Assembly: GCA_029931535.1 (NCBI GenBank)
Contig: JAQPZY010001561.1
Span: forward strand, 1,340,501-1,404,500
Reading direction: 5' to 3'
DNA from: Margaritifera margaritifera
Taxonomy: Eukaryota; Mollusca; Bivalvia; Unionida; Margaritiferidae
DNA length: 64,000 bases
Shown here: in pieces, positions 8,238-18,375 of the stretch
Position numbering within the stretch: position 1 is the first letter of the stretch
Layout of the letters: each line of letters opens with the position of its first letter
The notes under the pieces: generated by a model
Seen by the model: the letters and a program-made list of their open reading frames with translations, nothing else
Told to the model about the DNA's origin: nothing
Database searches by the model: none
Made by a program: the position numbers and the translations under genes

Positions 8238-8799
8238 TCAACGAATCGTTTGAAAAACAATCGGTGAATCAAACCAGTGCATTTCATGGCATATCCTAAT
8301 ATAATTATTTAAGATATGTTTGCATTTGACTGGCTGACATAAACTTATTAGTTCATCGCGCCGTTGTTCATCAATGTTTAGTAATTCAAAGATCTTAACA
8401 AAAATATAATCGAATTTAATATTTTTTTTACGGCCTGGGATTGTAATATTTAAAAAAAATTTAGTTTTAGTTGGAATTCTTCTCGTTCTTCTGATGTAAA
8501 ATTAAATTTAACCGTTTTTTTAATTACATGATACTTTGCGTTATATCGCGTTTTCTTTCTAAAATTGTGGTAAGGCTATAATCAACGACGGTTACTGCGT
8601 CGTATTCGTCAACTACTTCTCCAGGTTCTAGATCGTATGCTGGAACATTATCATCGATCCATTGAAGATCGGTTAAAAACTGATAATCAACAATATTATT
8701 TGTTGATCGAGCGAGCTCGATTGTTGAAATTTGTTTGTTATTATTAGGTTGATCATTGCGATCAGTAACACTAATAAGTAATCTTAATTTTGCTAGCAT
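8238..8799 (-). pseudogene. Frameshifted gene with VLTF3-like C-terminus
   Basis: The first 91 codons run from the ATG at 8797-8799 (two bases after a TTATATAA box) to a TAA at 8524. A second frame, without a start, overlaps this end and stays open to the TGA at 8238-8240, giving roughly 187 residues if read as one gene with a frameshift near 8,550-8,580. The second part (FTSEEREEFQLKL, then KFDYIFVKIFELL, then IRICHEMHWFDSP) follows the spacing of the C-terminal helices of the poxvirus VLTF3-like late transcription factor family. The zinc ribbon of that family is not seen. The VLTF3 link is pattern-based and tentative; an unknown viral protein is the alternative. Confidence 0.45.
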
Positions 8800-8801
8800 T
8801 A

Positions 8802-8809
8802 TTATATAA
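8802..8809 (-). promoter_or_regulatory. TTATATAA box, minus strand
   Basis: Two bases upstream of the minus-strand ATG at 8799. Confidence 0.6.
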
Positions 8810-8833
8810 AACAAAATTTTGTCTAATTAATTA

Positions 8834-8841
8834 TTATATAA
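8834..8841 (+). promoter_or_regulatory. TTATATAA box, plus strand
   Basis: Six bases upstream of the ATG at 8848; forms a divergent pair with the box at 8802. Confidence 0.6.
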
Positions 8842-8847
8842 TAAATC

Positions 8848-9147
8848 ATGACGACAACAATAAGATACCATTATAAGGGATTCATCGAAAACATGACTGA
8901 TCTAGAACGAGCTATAAGATACTGTTTCTCAAACAACGACACTCAGGGCAGTGTTATACTTCAAATAAATAAATTAAGTAATAAAATTGGAGCAGAAAAA
9001 AATAATATTTTATTAACATCAAATGAATTAAAAATATTTAATGAGCTTGGAAGCGTAGTAGTCGAATGGGGTGTCGACACGATAATTTTATTTACACACA
9101 ACTGCATCTCGAAAAACGAACTAATTCGAATACTAAAGACCGGTTAA
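8848..9147 (+). CDS. Unknown 99-residue protein
   Basis: Not recognised. An intact short frame beginning MTTTIRYHYKGFIENMTDLE, predicted to mix strands and helices. The middle part (ILQINKLSNKIGAEKNN) is polar and the C-terminal part has hydrophobic strands (VVVEWGVDTIILFTH). No cysteine cluster, signal or membrane segment. It has its own TTATATAA box and its stop codon overlaps the 3' end of the opposing HNH gene by four bases, the tight packing expected for viral genes. Confidence 0.6.
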   Translation: MTTTIRYHYKGFIENMTDLERAIRYCFSNNDTQGSVILQINKLSNKIGAEKNNILLTSNELKIFNELGSVVVEWGVDTIILFTHNCISKNELIRILKTG

Positions 9148-9926
9148 GTATATCTAAACTTAATTTTACGTTGCAGTTTCTTTGAAAACGCCGTTCTTGT
9201 AATACCATCAGCGGCAAACTGTATAGCTCTGCGATGAATATTAAAATGTTTACCTGCAGCATATGTTGATTTAAATTCTTGTTGTTCTTCGGTTTCTGAA
9301 TCGGTTGATGTTACAGGTCGAGCAATCTTATTGCCATGGTCAGCATTACCTCGTCGTGAGTTTTCTCTTGAAGAATCTAAATCTAAATTTTCAAGGCGAT
9401 TATCTGTTTTGATCTTGTTAAGATGATCTATAACTAATTTTGATGAAATCAGACCGTTGAAAACCTCGTATACGAATCGATGGGATAACATACATTTAGT
9501 TGGATGGTTAAGAACAGCAAAACGCAAATAACCTAAATTAGTTATACGACCGACTGTCTTCTTTGTTCGCGTATGTCTTATCATACCTTGATCGTTTGCC
9601 TCATAATTTTTATACACTTGATGACGCTGATATTCATCCTGTAATCCAAGGTTATCAACATTATTATCAATAACAGAACCGTTAACATGATACACGCGAT
9701 ATCCTACTGGAATTTCATCGATGAAACAGGTGTAAATAAAGTCTTTGACGAACATTTCTGTTTCATCAACAACAATTTTATAACCCACCGGTGTTGTTAT
9801 GATTTCTAAATAAATTTCATCATCGCATGAAACCAATCCATTCATTGTTCCATAAAATCCGTCAAATTTGGGATGTGCGCAAGGTGTATTGAGTTCATCG
9901 TAATCGGGTATCATAGAATTCTGCAT
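9144..9926 (-). CDS. HNH endonuclease with degenerate first HNH unit and NUMOD-like tail
   Basis: A 260-residue intact frame. Residues 165-181 (VIDHLNKIKTDNRLENL) are the core of an HNH_3-type nuclease: D-H pair, then N-RLENL. About 80 residues earlier, YHVNGSVIDNNVDNL looks like a second, degenerate unit without the D-H pair, suggesting duplication. The C-terminus (STYAAGKHFNIHRRAIQFA) resembles a NUMOD1 helix-turn-helix DNA-binding module, as in phage and large-virus homing endonucleases. It may cut DNA for recombination or act as a selfish endonuclease. The start follows a TTATAT variant of the box at about 9929-9934. Confidence 0.75.
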   Translation of the reverse strand: MQNSMIPDYDELNTPCAHPKFDGFYGTMNGLVSCDDEIYLEIITTPVGYKIVVDETEMFVKDFIYTCFIDEIPVGYRVYHVNGSVIDNNVDNLGLQDEYQRHQVYKNYEANDQGMIRHTRTKKTVGRITNLGYLRFAVLNHPTKCMLSHRFVYEVFNGLISSKLVIDHLNKIKTDNRLENLDLDSSRENSRRGNADHGNKIARPVTSTDSETEEQQEFKSTYAAGKHFNIHRRAIQFAADGITRTAFSKKLQRKIKFRYT

Positions 9927-10034
9927 GATTATATGATAATTGTTTCTTTAATTGAAAGTTTTATTTCCCGCGATGTCTATCATACATTGTTGATCATGTG
10001 TAATAAAAAAATAATCAATTAAAGAAACAATATA

Positions 10035-10042
10035 TTATATAA
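10035..10042 (+). promoter_or_regulatory. TTATATAA box before polymerase gene
   Basis: Two bases before the ATG at 10045; an AATCAATTA motif lies about 20 bases upstream. Confidence 0.6.
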
Positions 10043-10044
10043 TA

Positions 10045-13000
10045 ATGCGGAAATCAACACATGTTAAAAAAATTGCATCAGCGTTCGCTGGATTCGATAA
10101 TTCGTGGCAAATTGATATGGATGATAAAATCGTGTCATTATCACCATTAGAACTATATGACATAATATCTCCAACAATAATACAAGAACGTAAAAAACAT
10201 TTAAGTATCAAATTTTTAGTGCAATATAAAGTAATATTTGAAAAAGCAATGGCAATCGACGATAGTGAAATTGAAGCATTCGTCTCATCCAAATCAAAAA
10301 CTGCTTTGCTCGGATCGGATTTAAAGAAAATAATAACAAAAATAATTTTTAATGAAATCGAGAATAAAATAACTGAATATGTTTCATCAGGTTCTGCCTG
10401 GGTACTACAATAAATACAATCTATTTTTGTTCACACCCATCAATTTAAACCACTGCGAGGAAAATTGTATGTAGAACTACCAGAAAAAACTAATAACAGC
10501 AAGTGCGTGATAAACGTAAAAAACAACGATAACAAATGTTTCCAATGGGCGATTCTATCAGCGATATATACTCCTGAAAGAAATCCAAACAGAGTATCGC
10601 ATTACAAAACACATGAAAATTCATTAAATTTTACTGGAATTGAGTTTCCTGTTGCTGAATCACAAATCGGAAAATTTGAAAAACTCAATGGAATCAGCAT
10701 TAATGTGTTTGGTCTTGAAGAATCAGATGATAAAATAAAATATTATCCGCGGTTAATAAGTAAAACAGCATCGCAGGAAACAATTAATTTGCTCTATTAC
10801 AAAGAACATTACTGTTATATCAAAAACTTTGATGGTTTAGTTGCGTCACAGTATAACAAACATAAATCTAAAATGTATTTCTGTTATAAATGTCTACATG
10901 GATGTCAATCACAGGATGTGCTTAGTAAACATCTTGAATACTGTGTAGAAGTCCAGCGAGTAAAACTACCAGAAAAAGGTAAAGAATCGTTAAGTTTCAA
11001 CAAATACAATAAACAACTGAAGATTCCATATGTTATTTACGCCGACTTTGAATCGCTACTGATACCAATCGAAGTAGCATTAAACGATCCTAAAATATCG
11101 TCAACAACTGCAATACAAAATCATGTCCCCTGTGGTGTTGCTTACAAAGTAGTTTGTACAAATCCAAAATTATCAAAAGAGATTAGATTATATCGCGGAG
11201 ACAATCCGGCAGAATGGTTGTTATCAAACTTGATGAATGAAGCAAATAACATACGATTAATGTACAGAAAACCTAAAAAAATGATACCGCTAACACAGCA
11301 GCAAGAAGAAGAATTTGATCTATCAAATATTTGTCATATTTGTAGATCATTGTCATGTTACCGGAGAATATCGTGGACAAGCACATGATAAATGTAATCT
11401 ACAGTTCAAATGTCCGGAGTTTATTCCAATAATATTTCACAATTTGCGAGGATATGATTCGCATATCATCGTCAGCGCCTTTGATAACGTTAATCTTCGT
11501 GATAAAAAAATCAGTTGTATCGCAAACACCGATGAGAAGTATATGTCTGTCACAATAGGTCCTCTGCAATTCATTGATAGCTTGCAGTTTAAACCCGCAT
11601 CATTAGATGTACTAGCAAAAGGATGCAGTAAATTTACTCATCTAGAGCAGCATTTCATGGAGAACAGCAACATACTAAAAAACAAAGGAATTTATCCTTA
11701 CGAATACATGAACGACTGGAGTAAATTCGATGAAACATGTCTGCCACCACATGATAAATTCTATTCCAAACTAAAAATGGAACAAATATCCGACAACGAT
11801 TACAAACACGCGCATAAAGTTTGGTCAACGCTAAATTGTAAAACATTAGGTGATTACCATGATGTATATCTTAAAACAGATGTTCTACTATTAGCTGATA
11901 TTTTCGAAGAATTTAGATCCACGTGTTTAAACTATTACAAACTTGATCCTTGTTGGTACTACTCATCACCAGGATTATCGTGGGACGCAGCATTAAAATT
12001 AACCAGAGTAAATCTAAAATTGTTAACAGATCCAACCATGTTTTACTTTATAGAAAAATCAATACGTGGAGGAATAAGTGTTATTACTAAAAAACATGCA
12101 GTCGCCAATAACAAATAATTAAAAGATTATGATGCAAATAAGCCATCAAGTTATATCACGTATTTGTATCCAAATAATCTTTATGGTTGGGCTATGTCTC
12201 AACCAATGCCAGTGGACGACTTTAAATGGATAACAGGAGACCAGTATCTAAAAGAAACGAATAAAAGAGTACTAGACGACGTCGGCTACTTTGTTGAGGT
12301 TGATCTAATGTATCCCAGTCATCTTCATAAATTACACAATGATTATCCATTTTGCGCGAAACAACTATTAATCACCGATGATATGATATCTCAGGAACAA
12401 CGCGATCTAAAAGTAAAATATAATTTGAGTAAAAATGTAACGTGTAAACTTGTACCAAATTTGATGAGTAAAACTAGATACATTATTCATCATCGGGCGC
12501 TAAAACAAACAGTTGATCACGGTATTGTAATAACATATGTCCACCGAGCATTAAAATTTAGACAAACTTGTTGGCTCAAAGAATACATTGACTTTAACAC
12601 AAGTAAAAGAACAGCAGCGACAACTGAATCAGAAAAAGACTTTTTCAAGTTGATGAATAATTCGGTATTTGGTAAAACCATGGAAAACATAAGAAAACGT
12701 CGAAATATAGAATTAATCAATAATCCGGCACGACGAGATAAAGTTCTAGCCGAAGACACATTTGTGTCAATGAAGATTTTCACAGAAAACCTGGTAGCGG
12801 TTCATAAACGTAAAACCGAACTAAAACTAAACAAGCCAATTTATGTTGGATCCGCTATACTAGATGTATCAAAAATATTAATATATGAATTTCATTACGA
12901 TTATTTCAAACACAAGTATCCAAACTCAGAATTATTATTTAGCGATACTGATTCTCTCTGTTATTTCGTACCAACTGAAGATTTATATCAAGACATCTAT

Positions 13001-13459
13001 GACAACAAAGCGTTATTTGATCTATCAGACTATCCTAATAGTAGTCCATTTAAAAATGATGATAATAAAAAAGTAATCGGTAAATTTAAAGATGAAACTA
13101 ATTTCACCCCAATCAAAGAATTCGTTGGATTAAGATCTAAAATGTACAGCATAAAAACCGATGATGATAAAATAAAGAAAAAAGCTAAAGGAATCGTAAA
13201 AACTGTGGTTGATAAGCATGTATCATTTGATGATTATCTTAGTGCGTTAGATGGTGAACATAATCACGTATCAATGACAACGATAAACTCTACCAAACAT
13301 AATATTAAAACAAACACAATCAATAAATCCGGATTGTGTAATTTTGATGATAAAAGAATTTGTTATGACGGTATTACTACATTTGCATTCGGATATGATT
13401 ACACTGACGATGTCAACGATAATGAATCAGAAAATGTTCTTGATATAATCTTCGGTTAA
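10045..13459 (+). pseudogene. Protein-primed type B DNA polymerase, Maverick/adintovirus type, broken
   Basis: About 1,138 codons. Exonuclease motifs: YADFES near 11,040, NLRGYD near 11,440, YHDVYLKTD near 11,855. Polymerase motif B is NNSVFGKTMEN near 12,655 and motif C FSDTDSL near 12,940. The family replicates linear genomes from a terminal protein. Breaks: TAA at 10411-10413, with the same frame continuing and still matching the family; loss of a non-multiple of three bases near 11,345, removing part of the stretch between CHIC and DHCH; TAA at about 12,116-12,118. Motif A reads YPNNLYG where the family has an aspartate-led motif: codon TAT at 12167-12169 replaces the metal-binding residue. 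The enzyme is therefore inactive. It is the last gene before the element's right end. Confidence 0.9.
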
Positions 13460-13656
13460 CAATCATTTTTATCTAAACATTAATATAGTATAGTATAATT
13501 TTATGTAAACCATAGTATAGGACAGGCGAATAAATAATACTAATTTTCAATTAGAGATAAGTGTTAAGTATAAATTTTATATAATCTTAATGATAGGGGG
13601 GGGGGGGAGGCAGATTGCTATTCAACGGATATTAATCAAAGTTGATTACAATCCTA
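13460..13656. other. Right flank of the virus-like element
   Basis: AT-rich sequence with TAGTATAG-type short repeats (13,485-13,530) and a run of about thirteen G near 13,597. The element's right terminal repeat should lie here or slightly further right, but its partner is outside the window. Confidence 0.3.
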
Positions 13657-13800
13657 AAGTAGTATGTAAAAAGGCGTGATCCAAGCACAGACATCTCTGT
13701 CCATCTATCACACCAGAGGAGCGGTCCGGTAGGACCGTGACGATGGCGGGATAGAGGGATAGAGTGTCTGTGCTGGGATCCGCCTTTATACATACTACTT
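13657..13800. repeat. 144-bp foldback (hairpin) repeat
   Basis: The left arm at 13657-13710 and right arm at 13747-13800 are inverted copies (AAGTAGTATGTA against TACATACTACTT at the ends) with only a few mismatches. The loop contains a nested palindrome CGGTCCGGTAGGACCG. No target-site duplication is clear. A foldback MITE is the simplest reading. Confidence 0.7.
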
Positions 13801-13849
13801 CTTTGTTCTGAGCAGCATTTCGGCAACATTCCCTTGTAAATAAAATAAA

Positions 13850-16310
13850 TTCGAAATGAAGAAGATTGCTATGTGTATCTGGACTACAAACAGTAGAAAG
13901 TTTTATATGGAATGTAATTTTAGTCAGGAAAAAAAGAAAGAAAGAAAGAAAGAAACGGTAAATTTACAGCATGTATTGACCAAACCACATCCCATTTTCA
14001 ATGTCTACTTGAAATTTGGACTGTGACGGAAGCAAATTAATTAAAAAAAAAAATACCTCAGATAGAGAAAGACATAGTGCATAGACTTAACTTAAGATGT
14101 TTCATTGTCTTGATATTTGTTTTGGGCTAACTTACTTGGCGACTTTGGGGAAGAAATGTCGCATGGACAGAAGGATTCAATGTTGACTATTCAGGACGTC
14201 TGATGTGGGATCAATTAATCTTTACCCCCACTGTATTCCCGTGACATCTTTTTCTACAATTTCACAGCTGCACAAATTTGACTGGCCTACTGATCAATCT
14301 AATTCCCCAGCGTGGTGTTTACCAAACAATTAATTTTTATCCGCATGGGTGTTGTTCTAGCAGTCTCTCAGAAGATCAGGGGAACGGTTATATGGGTTGT
14401 AATGTTTCACATAAACCATGTAAAATCGTTATAACTATAAAATATCGCGTTACATTTTTTCACCAAAATCGTAAAAACACTATCTCAAGATTAATGATTA
14501 ATTTAAAATAGAAAGTCTCTTATTTAAAATAAACTTTTATGCTAATTAGTGGGCGGATCATTCACATTTGATTTTTCAATTCAATTAGGTGTGTTTAGTT
14601 TTTCAACTTCTCCTTTCTATCAATAAGGACATGGGCTTAATTTCAAGGTATTACCCATCACACCTTTGTCCGGTACTGAGAAAAGGAAAAGGAAAGTAAC
14701 AAATCCAAAGTTACCCACTAACAAATGATTGTACTGCCTTTGGAACAGAACATGTTTATTTTTTGTACTTCGAGTTTGATACAAAACTGTAACGTGAATA
14801 AGAAATCTTATGTCGAATTTATTCTAATCTTCTAGTGTCAGGTGTCAAAGCAATGTTGTTAAGGAGTCGATATTGACAGATAAAACATTCTTTCACATCA
14901 TCTTATATTTAGAAGTTAATAATTTCTTTGACACATCAGACTCATATTTTTTTATAAGAATAAATATCAAATTGAAATACAAAAATGTGATGAGGGGTGG
15001 ACGATGATGTCTTCCCTGTCCGTGAATATTACTTGGGAAATACATACGAAAAGGTAATGTTTTTAATTTTTACTGACTGTATTTCTGTACAAAACCAATT
15101 TATCACGGTCATTCATTCAGCAATATATCTGTCTTCCGTGTAGGTATTAGCCCGTATATACGAACGTACAGGCACAGAAGAAGTGAGCTTTAAAGAAATT
15201 AAATACAAGCTAGAAAAAAAAATCGCTGGAAAGGGATAATAACTCTCGTTCAATCTTGCTATCATATACCATGTTTGCATATTTTCATCCAATCAATGAG
15301 ATGCAATAATCATATACTTTTTTTGCATATTTTCATCCAATCAATGAGATGAAATAATCATATACTTTATTTGCATACCTTAGTCTAATCAATGAGATGA
15401 AATAACATTATACCTTGTTTGCATACTTTCATCTAATCAATGAGATGAAATAACATTATACCTTGTTTTGCATACTTTCATCTAATCAATGAGATGAAAT
15501 AATCATATACTTTATTTGCATACTTTCATCTAATCAATGAGATGAAATAACATTATACCTTGTTTGCATACTTTCATCTAATCAATGAGATGAAATAATC
15601 ATATATCTTTTTTGCATACTTTTCTCCAATCAGTGAGATGAAATAATATTAAGTATAACGTAAATAAAGAATAAAGTACAACCAGATTCAAACTCAGTAC
15701 CCTTGATTCATGCTAATATAATTATTTTTGCTTTTCTTATGGACGGACAGAACAAGCATTATACATTGCTCTATTGCCATTGAAGGTAATTTCCACAATC
15801 ATTTAGTTCTGGGCGTCAGTATTGCACATGAAATGCATATTTTGTTTGTAAAATTAGGGTTCATCCACATATACACTGTAGACAACATCTGACCACAGTG
15901 TTCACCAGACAGATTTTATATCACATGTCTACTGTGATATTTACGTTCATATGCCCATATCAAAATTTTCCTATATGTAACATGCATAATAACACCTCAT
16001 TACGTCAAAATGACGTCATAATGTCAAGCAAGGTGAAGTCTCTTCTGCGCTTCAGTCGAACAAAATAAGTATGCTTCGTCATGCGATGCATATAATTTTA
16101 CATTTGTGCTAATTTCAAATGAAATTTTTGACATTTGTCAAATAATTTACATATTTTTCTCACAAAAACATATTGTTGAGTATCAAGTAACTGACATTCA
16201 TACTATTTGACAGGTGGCAAGCAAGTTAGTAGGCAAAGCTCTTTCTAGCCGTCTTGACAGGACGAAATATCAGCATTTGACATTCTGAGGAGATCAAGAA
16301 ACATGTTCAC
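13850..16310 (+). repeat. Dispersed about 2.5-kb repeat, copy A
   Basis: Colinear diverged matches to 29,370-32,010: GTGTATCTGGAC (13,874) with GTGTCTGGAC (29,390); GTCGATATTGACAG (14,867) with GTCGATACTGACTT (30,206); CGTAAATAAAGA (15,659) with the same at 31,405; GGACGAAATATCA (16,259) with GGACGAAATATCA (31,969). No coding sequence is convincing in either copy. The minisatellite at 15,260 is inserted at a place where copy B carries a different minisatellite. Confidence 0.6.
15262..15650 (+). repeat. About 53-bp minisatellite, 7 copies
   Basis: The unit contains TTTGCATACTTTCATC, TAATCAATGAGATGAAATAA and a variable ATCATATACTTT or CATTATACCTTG end; the two end types alternate irregularly. 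Confidence 0.8.
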
Positions 16311-17034
16311 AGAAGACCTCTCAGATACAAGTGTTGGCATGGTCTCTGCTTTTCAATGCGTATTTATTATTCATGTTTCACGCAGGACGTCAAACGCTGC
16401 AAATCTTTTATCTAATAAAACACATATCCTTTGTAATTCTGGGGCACTCTCAATGTCTTGCTCCATTAGAAACAAAGCTCTGTTTGCTTCAATGATCATA
16501 TTTTCGCCGGGAAAATATTTTTAATCATTCACACGAGCATATGATGCGCCAAACAAGAATTGAACTATTTCCCTTAGGATATCAGTAGTCACAACAAATC
16601 TGATATGATGTTTATTGTTTTTCAAACCGTTACCGATTTGTGGAAGTAGATTACACTGTGGGAGATGGAATATCTAAAACATATCTAGCATGCGATCTGT
16701 TTCGGATAATGACATTGTGCTTGCAATAAAAACTTCCAGCGTTCCTTCAGTATTTTTTATGTATCCAGTTATTGTTATTTGCTTTGCCAATCACTGGATA
16801 GTTTCAATTTGGACGGGCTTGTTATCACTTAAAATTATTGCTTGTACCACCACGTATGCAATGAAATTAAGATTAAATTGTTATATTTACCAGGTAAATA
16901 TATAACAATCATTTTTAATGGTGCGAAATATATTTCAGTTTAACTATGGTGTTCAATGTGTGCGTGGCAACATTGAAAAAATGTATAATTTGACTGTGAA
17001 GATTCACATCTATCTATTTTTATGGAGCTTCACG
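16311..17034. other. No gene seen
   Basis: AT-rich unique-looking sequence; only short open frames without codon bias or recognisable domains. Confidence 0.4.
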
Positions 17035-17405
17035 TTTAAAATAGATCTGTCATATTAGTAGAGTATAAAATAGGTCTGTCATATTAGTAGAGTAAAAAAT
17101 AGATCTGTCATATTAGTAGAGTATAAAACAGGTCTGTCATATTAGTAGAGTATACAATAGGTCTGTCATATTAGTAGATATAAAATAGATCTGTCATATT
17201 AGTAGAGTATACAATAGGTCTGTCATATTAGTAGATATAAAATAGATCTGTCATATTAGTAGAGTATAAAATAGATCTGTCGTATTAGTAGAGTATAAAA
17301 CAGGTATGTCATATTAGTAGAGTATAAAATATGTATGTCATATTAGTAGAGTATAAAATAGGTATGTCATATTAGTACAGTATGAAATAGGTCTGTTTAG
17401 TAGAG
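17035..17405 (+). repeat. 29-bp minisatellite, about 13 copies
   Basis: The unit core is CTGTCATATTAGTAGAGTAT followed by AAAATAG; single-base variants separate neighbours. Confidence 0.85.
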
Positions 17406-17543
17406 TATATAATAAGTTTCTTGAGCGTGGTTTGCACATCTTTGTTGGAATACATATACCGAAGTTATAATTGTTTTGAAATGAGTTCGTTATCTTTGTG
17501 TTAAATGTTGTGTCAATACATAAGACACAGACACACACACACA

Positions 17544-17545
<2 letters not shown>

Positions 17546-17580
<35 letters not shown>
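17546..17580. repeat. (TA)n microsatellite
   Basis: Pure TA run preceded by a short (AC)n stretch at 17,529-17,542. Confidence 0.9.
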
Positions 17581-17584
<4 letters not shown>

Positions 17585-18053
17585 CATGTCTGTCAGCTGT
17601 CAATCTATACTATTGCTTGCTTTTTTAAAAATAAAATGAAATAATTTATATTGTTTTAAATTACACAAAGGCTCGGGGTTTCTTTTCTGTACTTAAGTAT
17701 TCCTCTTGCCTTGATAACATATAACTGTAAATATAAGAGAACTTAGAAATCGTCATACTTGTGCAGGAAAATTATATATGCAATAAAACTGAGAACTAGC
17801 TTAATCGCTCTCGACTCCCACTGAGTCTCTATCAAAGGTAATTACAAAACAGAGACAAACAATATACACAAAAGAACGCGTTAATTTACAACATTTTACA
17901 AGACTGTATCTAAAGAAGGTAATGTTTAAAATTTTAGACGTCGCTGGTCATGCGAATTGGAATATATGGGCAAATAAGGTAGTTAAGTTATTATATTATC
18001 TAACAAATGTGATATTTGTTTTATAATAACACATTGTACCTGAAAAAGACATA
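17581..18053. other. No gene seen
   Basis: AT-rich sequence without open frames of note. Confidence 0.4.
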
Positions 18054-18193
18054 TTGTTGAGTGTGCATACGAGTACGGGTCTTCTGTATACATATATATT
18101 AGCCCCATACATATTATATTATATACAATCTTACTTATGCATACAGATATGTTACCCCCCATGTTATATTAGATACAACCTCCTGAATACCCC

Positions 18194-18267
<74 letters not shown>

Positions 18268-18375
18268 CGCCCATACATGTTATATTAGATACAACCTCCC
18301 TCCTGTATACAGATTTATTACGCCAATACATATTATATTAGATACAACCTTCCTTCTGTATACATATATATTACC
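18054..18375 (+). repeat. About 51-bp minisatellite, left part, with (TA)n
   Basis: Units contain ATACATATTATATTAGATA, CAACCT and TGTATACAGATATATTA. One junction has expanded into a TA run of roughly 70 bp (18,196-18,265). The same unit resumes at 19,774, on the far side of the LINE fragment. Confidence 0.8.

Larger units (their letters stand above)
1..13459. mobile_element. Endogenous adintovirus / Maverick-Polinton-like element, left end outside window
   Basis: The block is gene-dense, intron-less and AT-rich, with genes on both strands, unlike the flanking DNA. Hallmark genes are a protein-primed type B DNA polymerase, an rve integrase with chromodomain, an A32-like packaging ATPase and a parvovirus-like PLA2, the combination known from adintoviruses and Mavericks. 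A TTATATAA box precedes nearly all transcription units. Polymerase, integrase and at least three other genes are broken, so the copy cannot work by itself. Major and minor capsid genes and the maturation protease are not visible and may lie left of position 1. The right end is somewhere after 13,459; without the left terminal repeat its exact position cannot be fixed. Confidence 0.85.

Noticed and set aside
1167..12118. UAA reassigned to a sense codon in the virus
   Set aside because: Genes also end with TAA at natural ends, and frameshifts in the same genes point to decay.
13460..13656. Terminal inverted repeat of the virus-like element
   Set aside because: The left end is outside the window, so no inverted partner can be shown.
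18054..18341. ORF of repeated YI residues
   Set aside because: Translation of TA microsatellite; likewise those at 43,545, 54,100 and 57,141.
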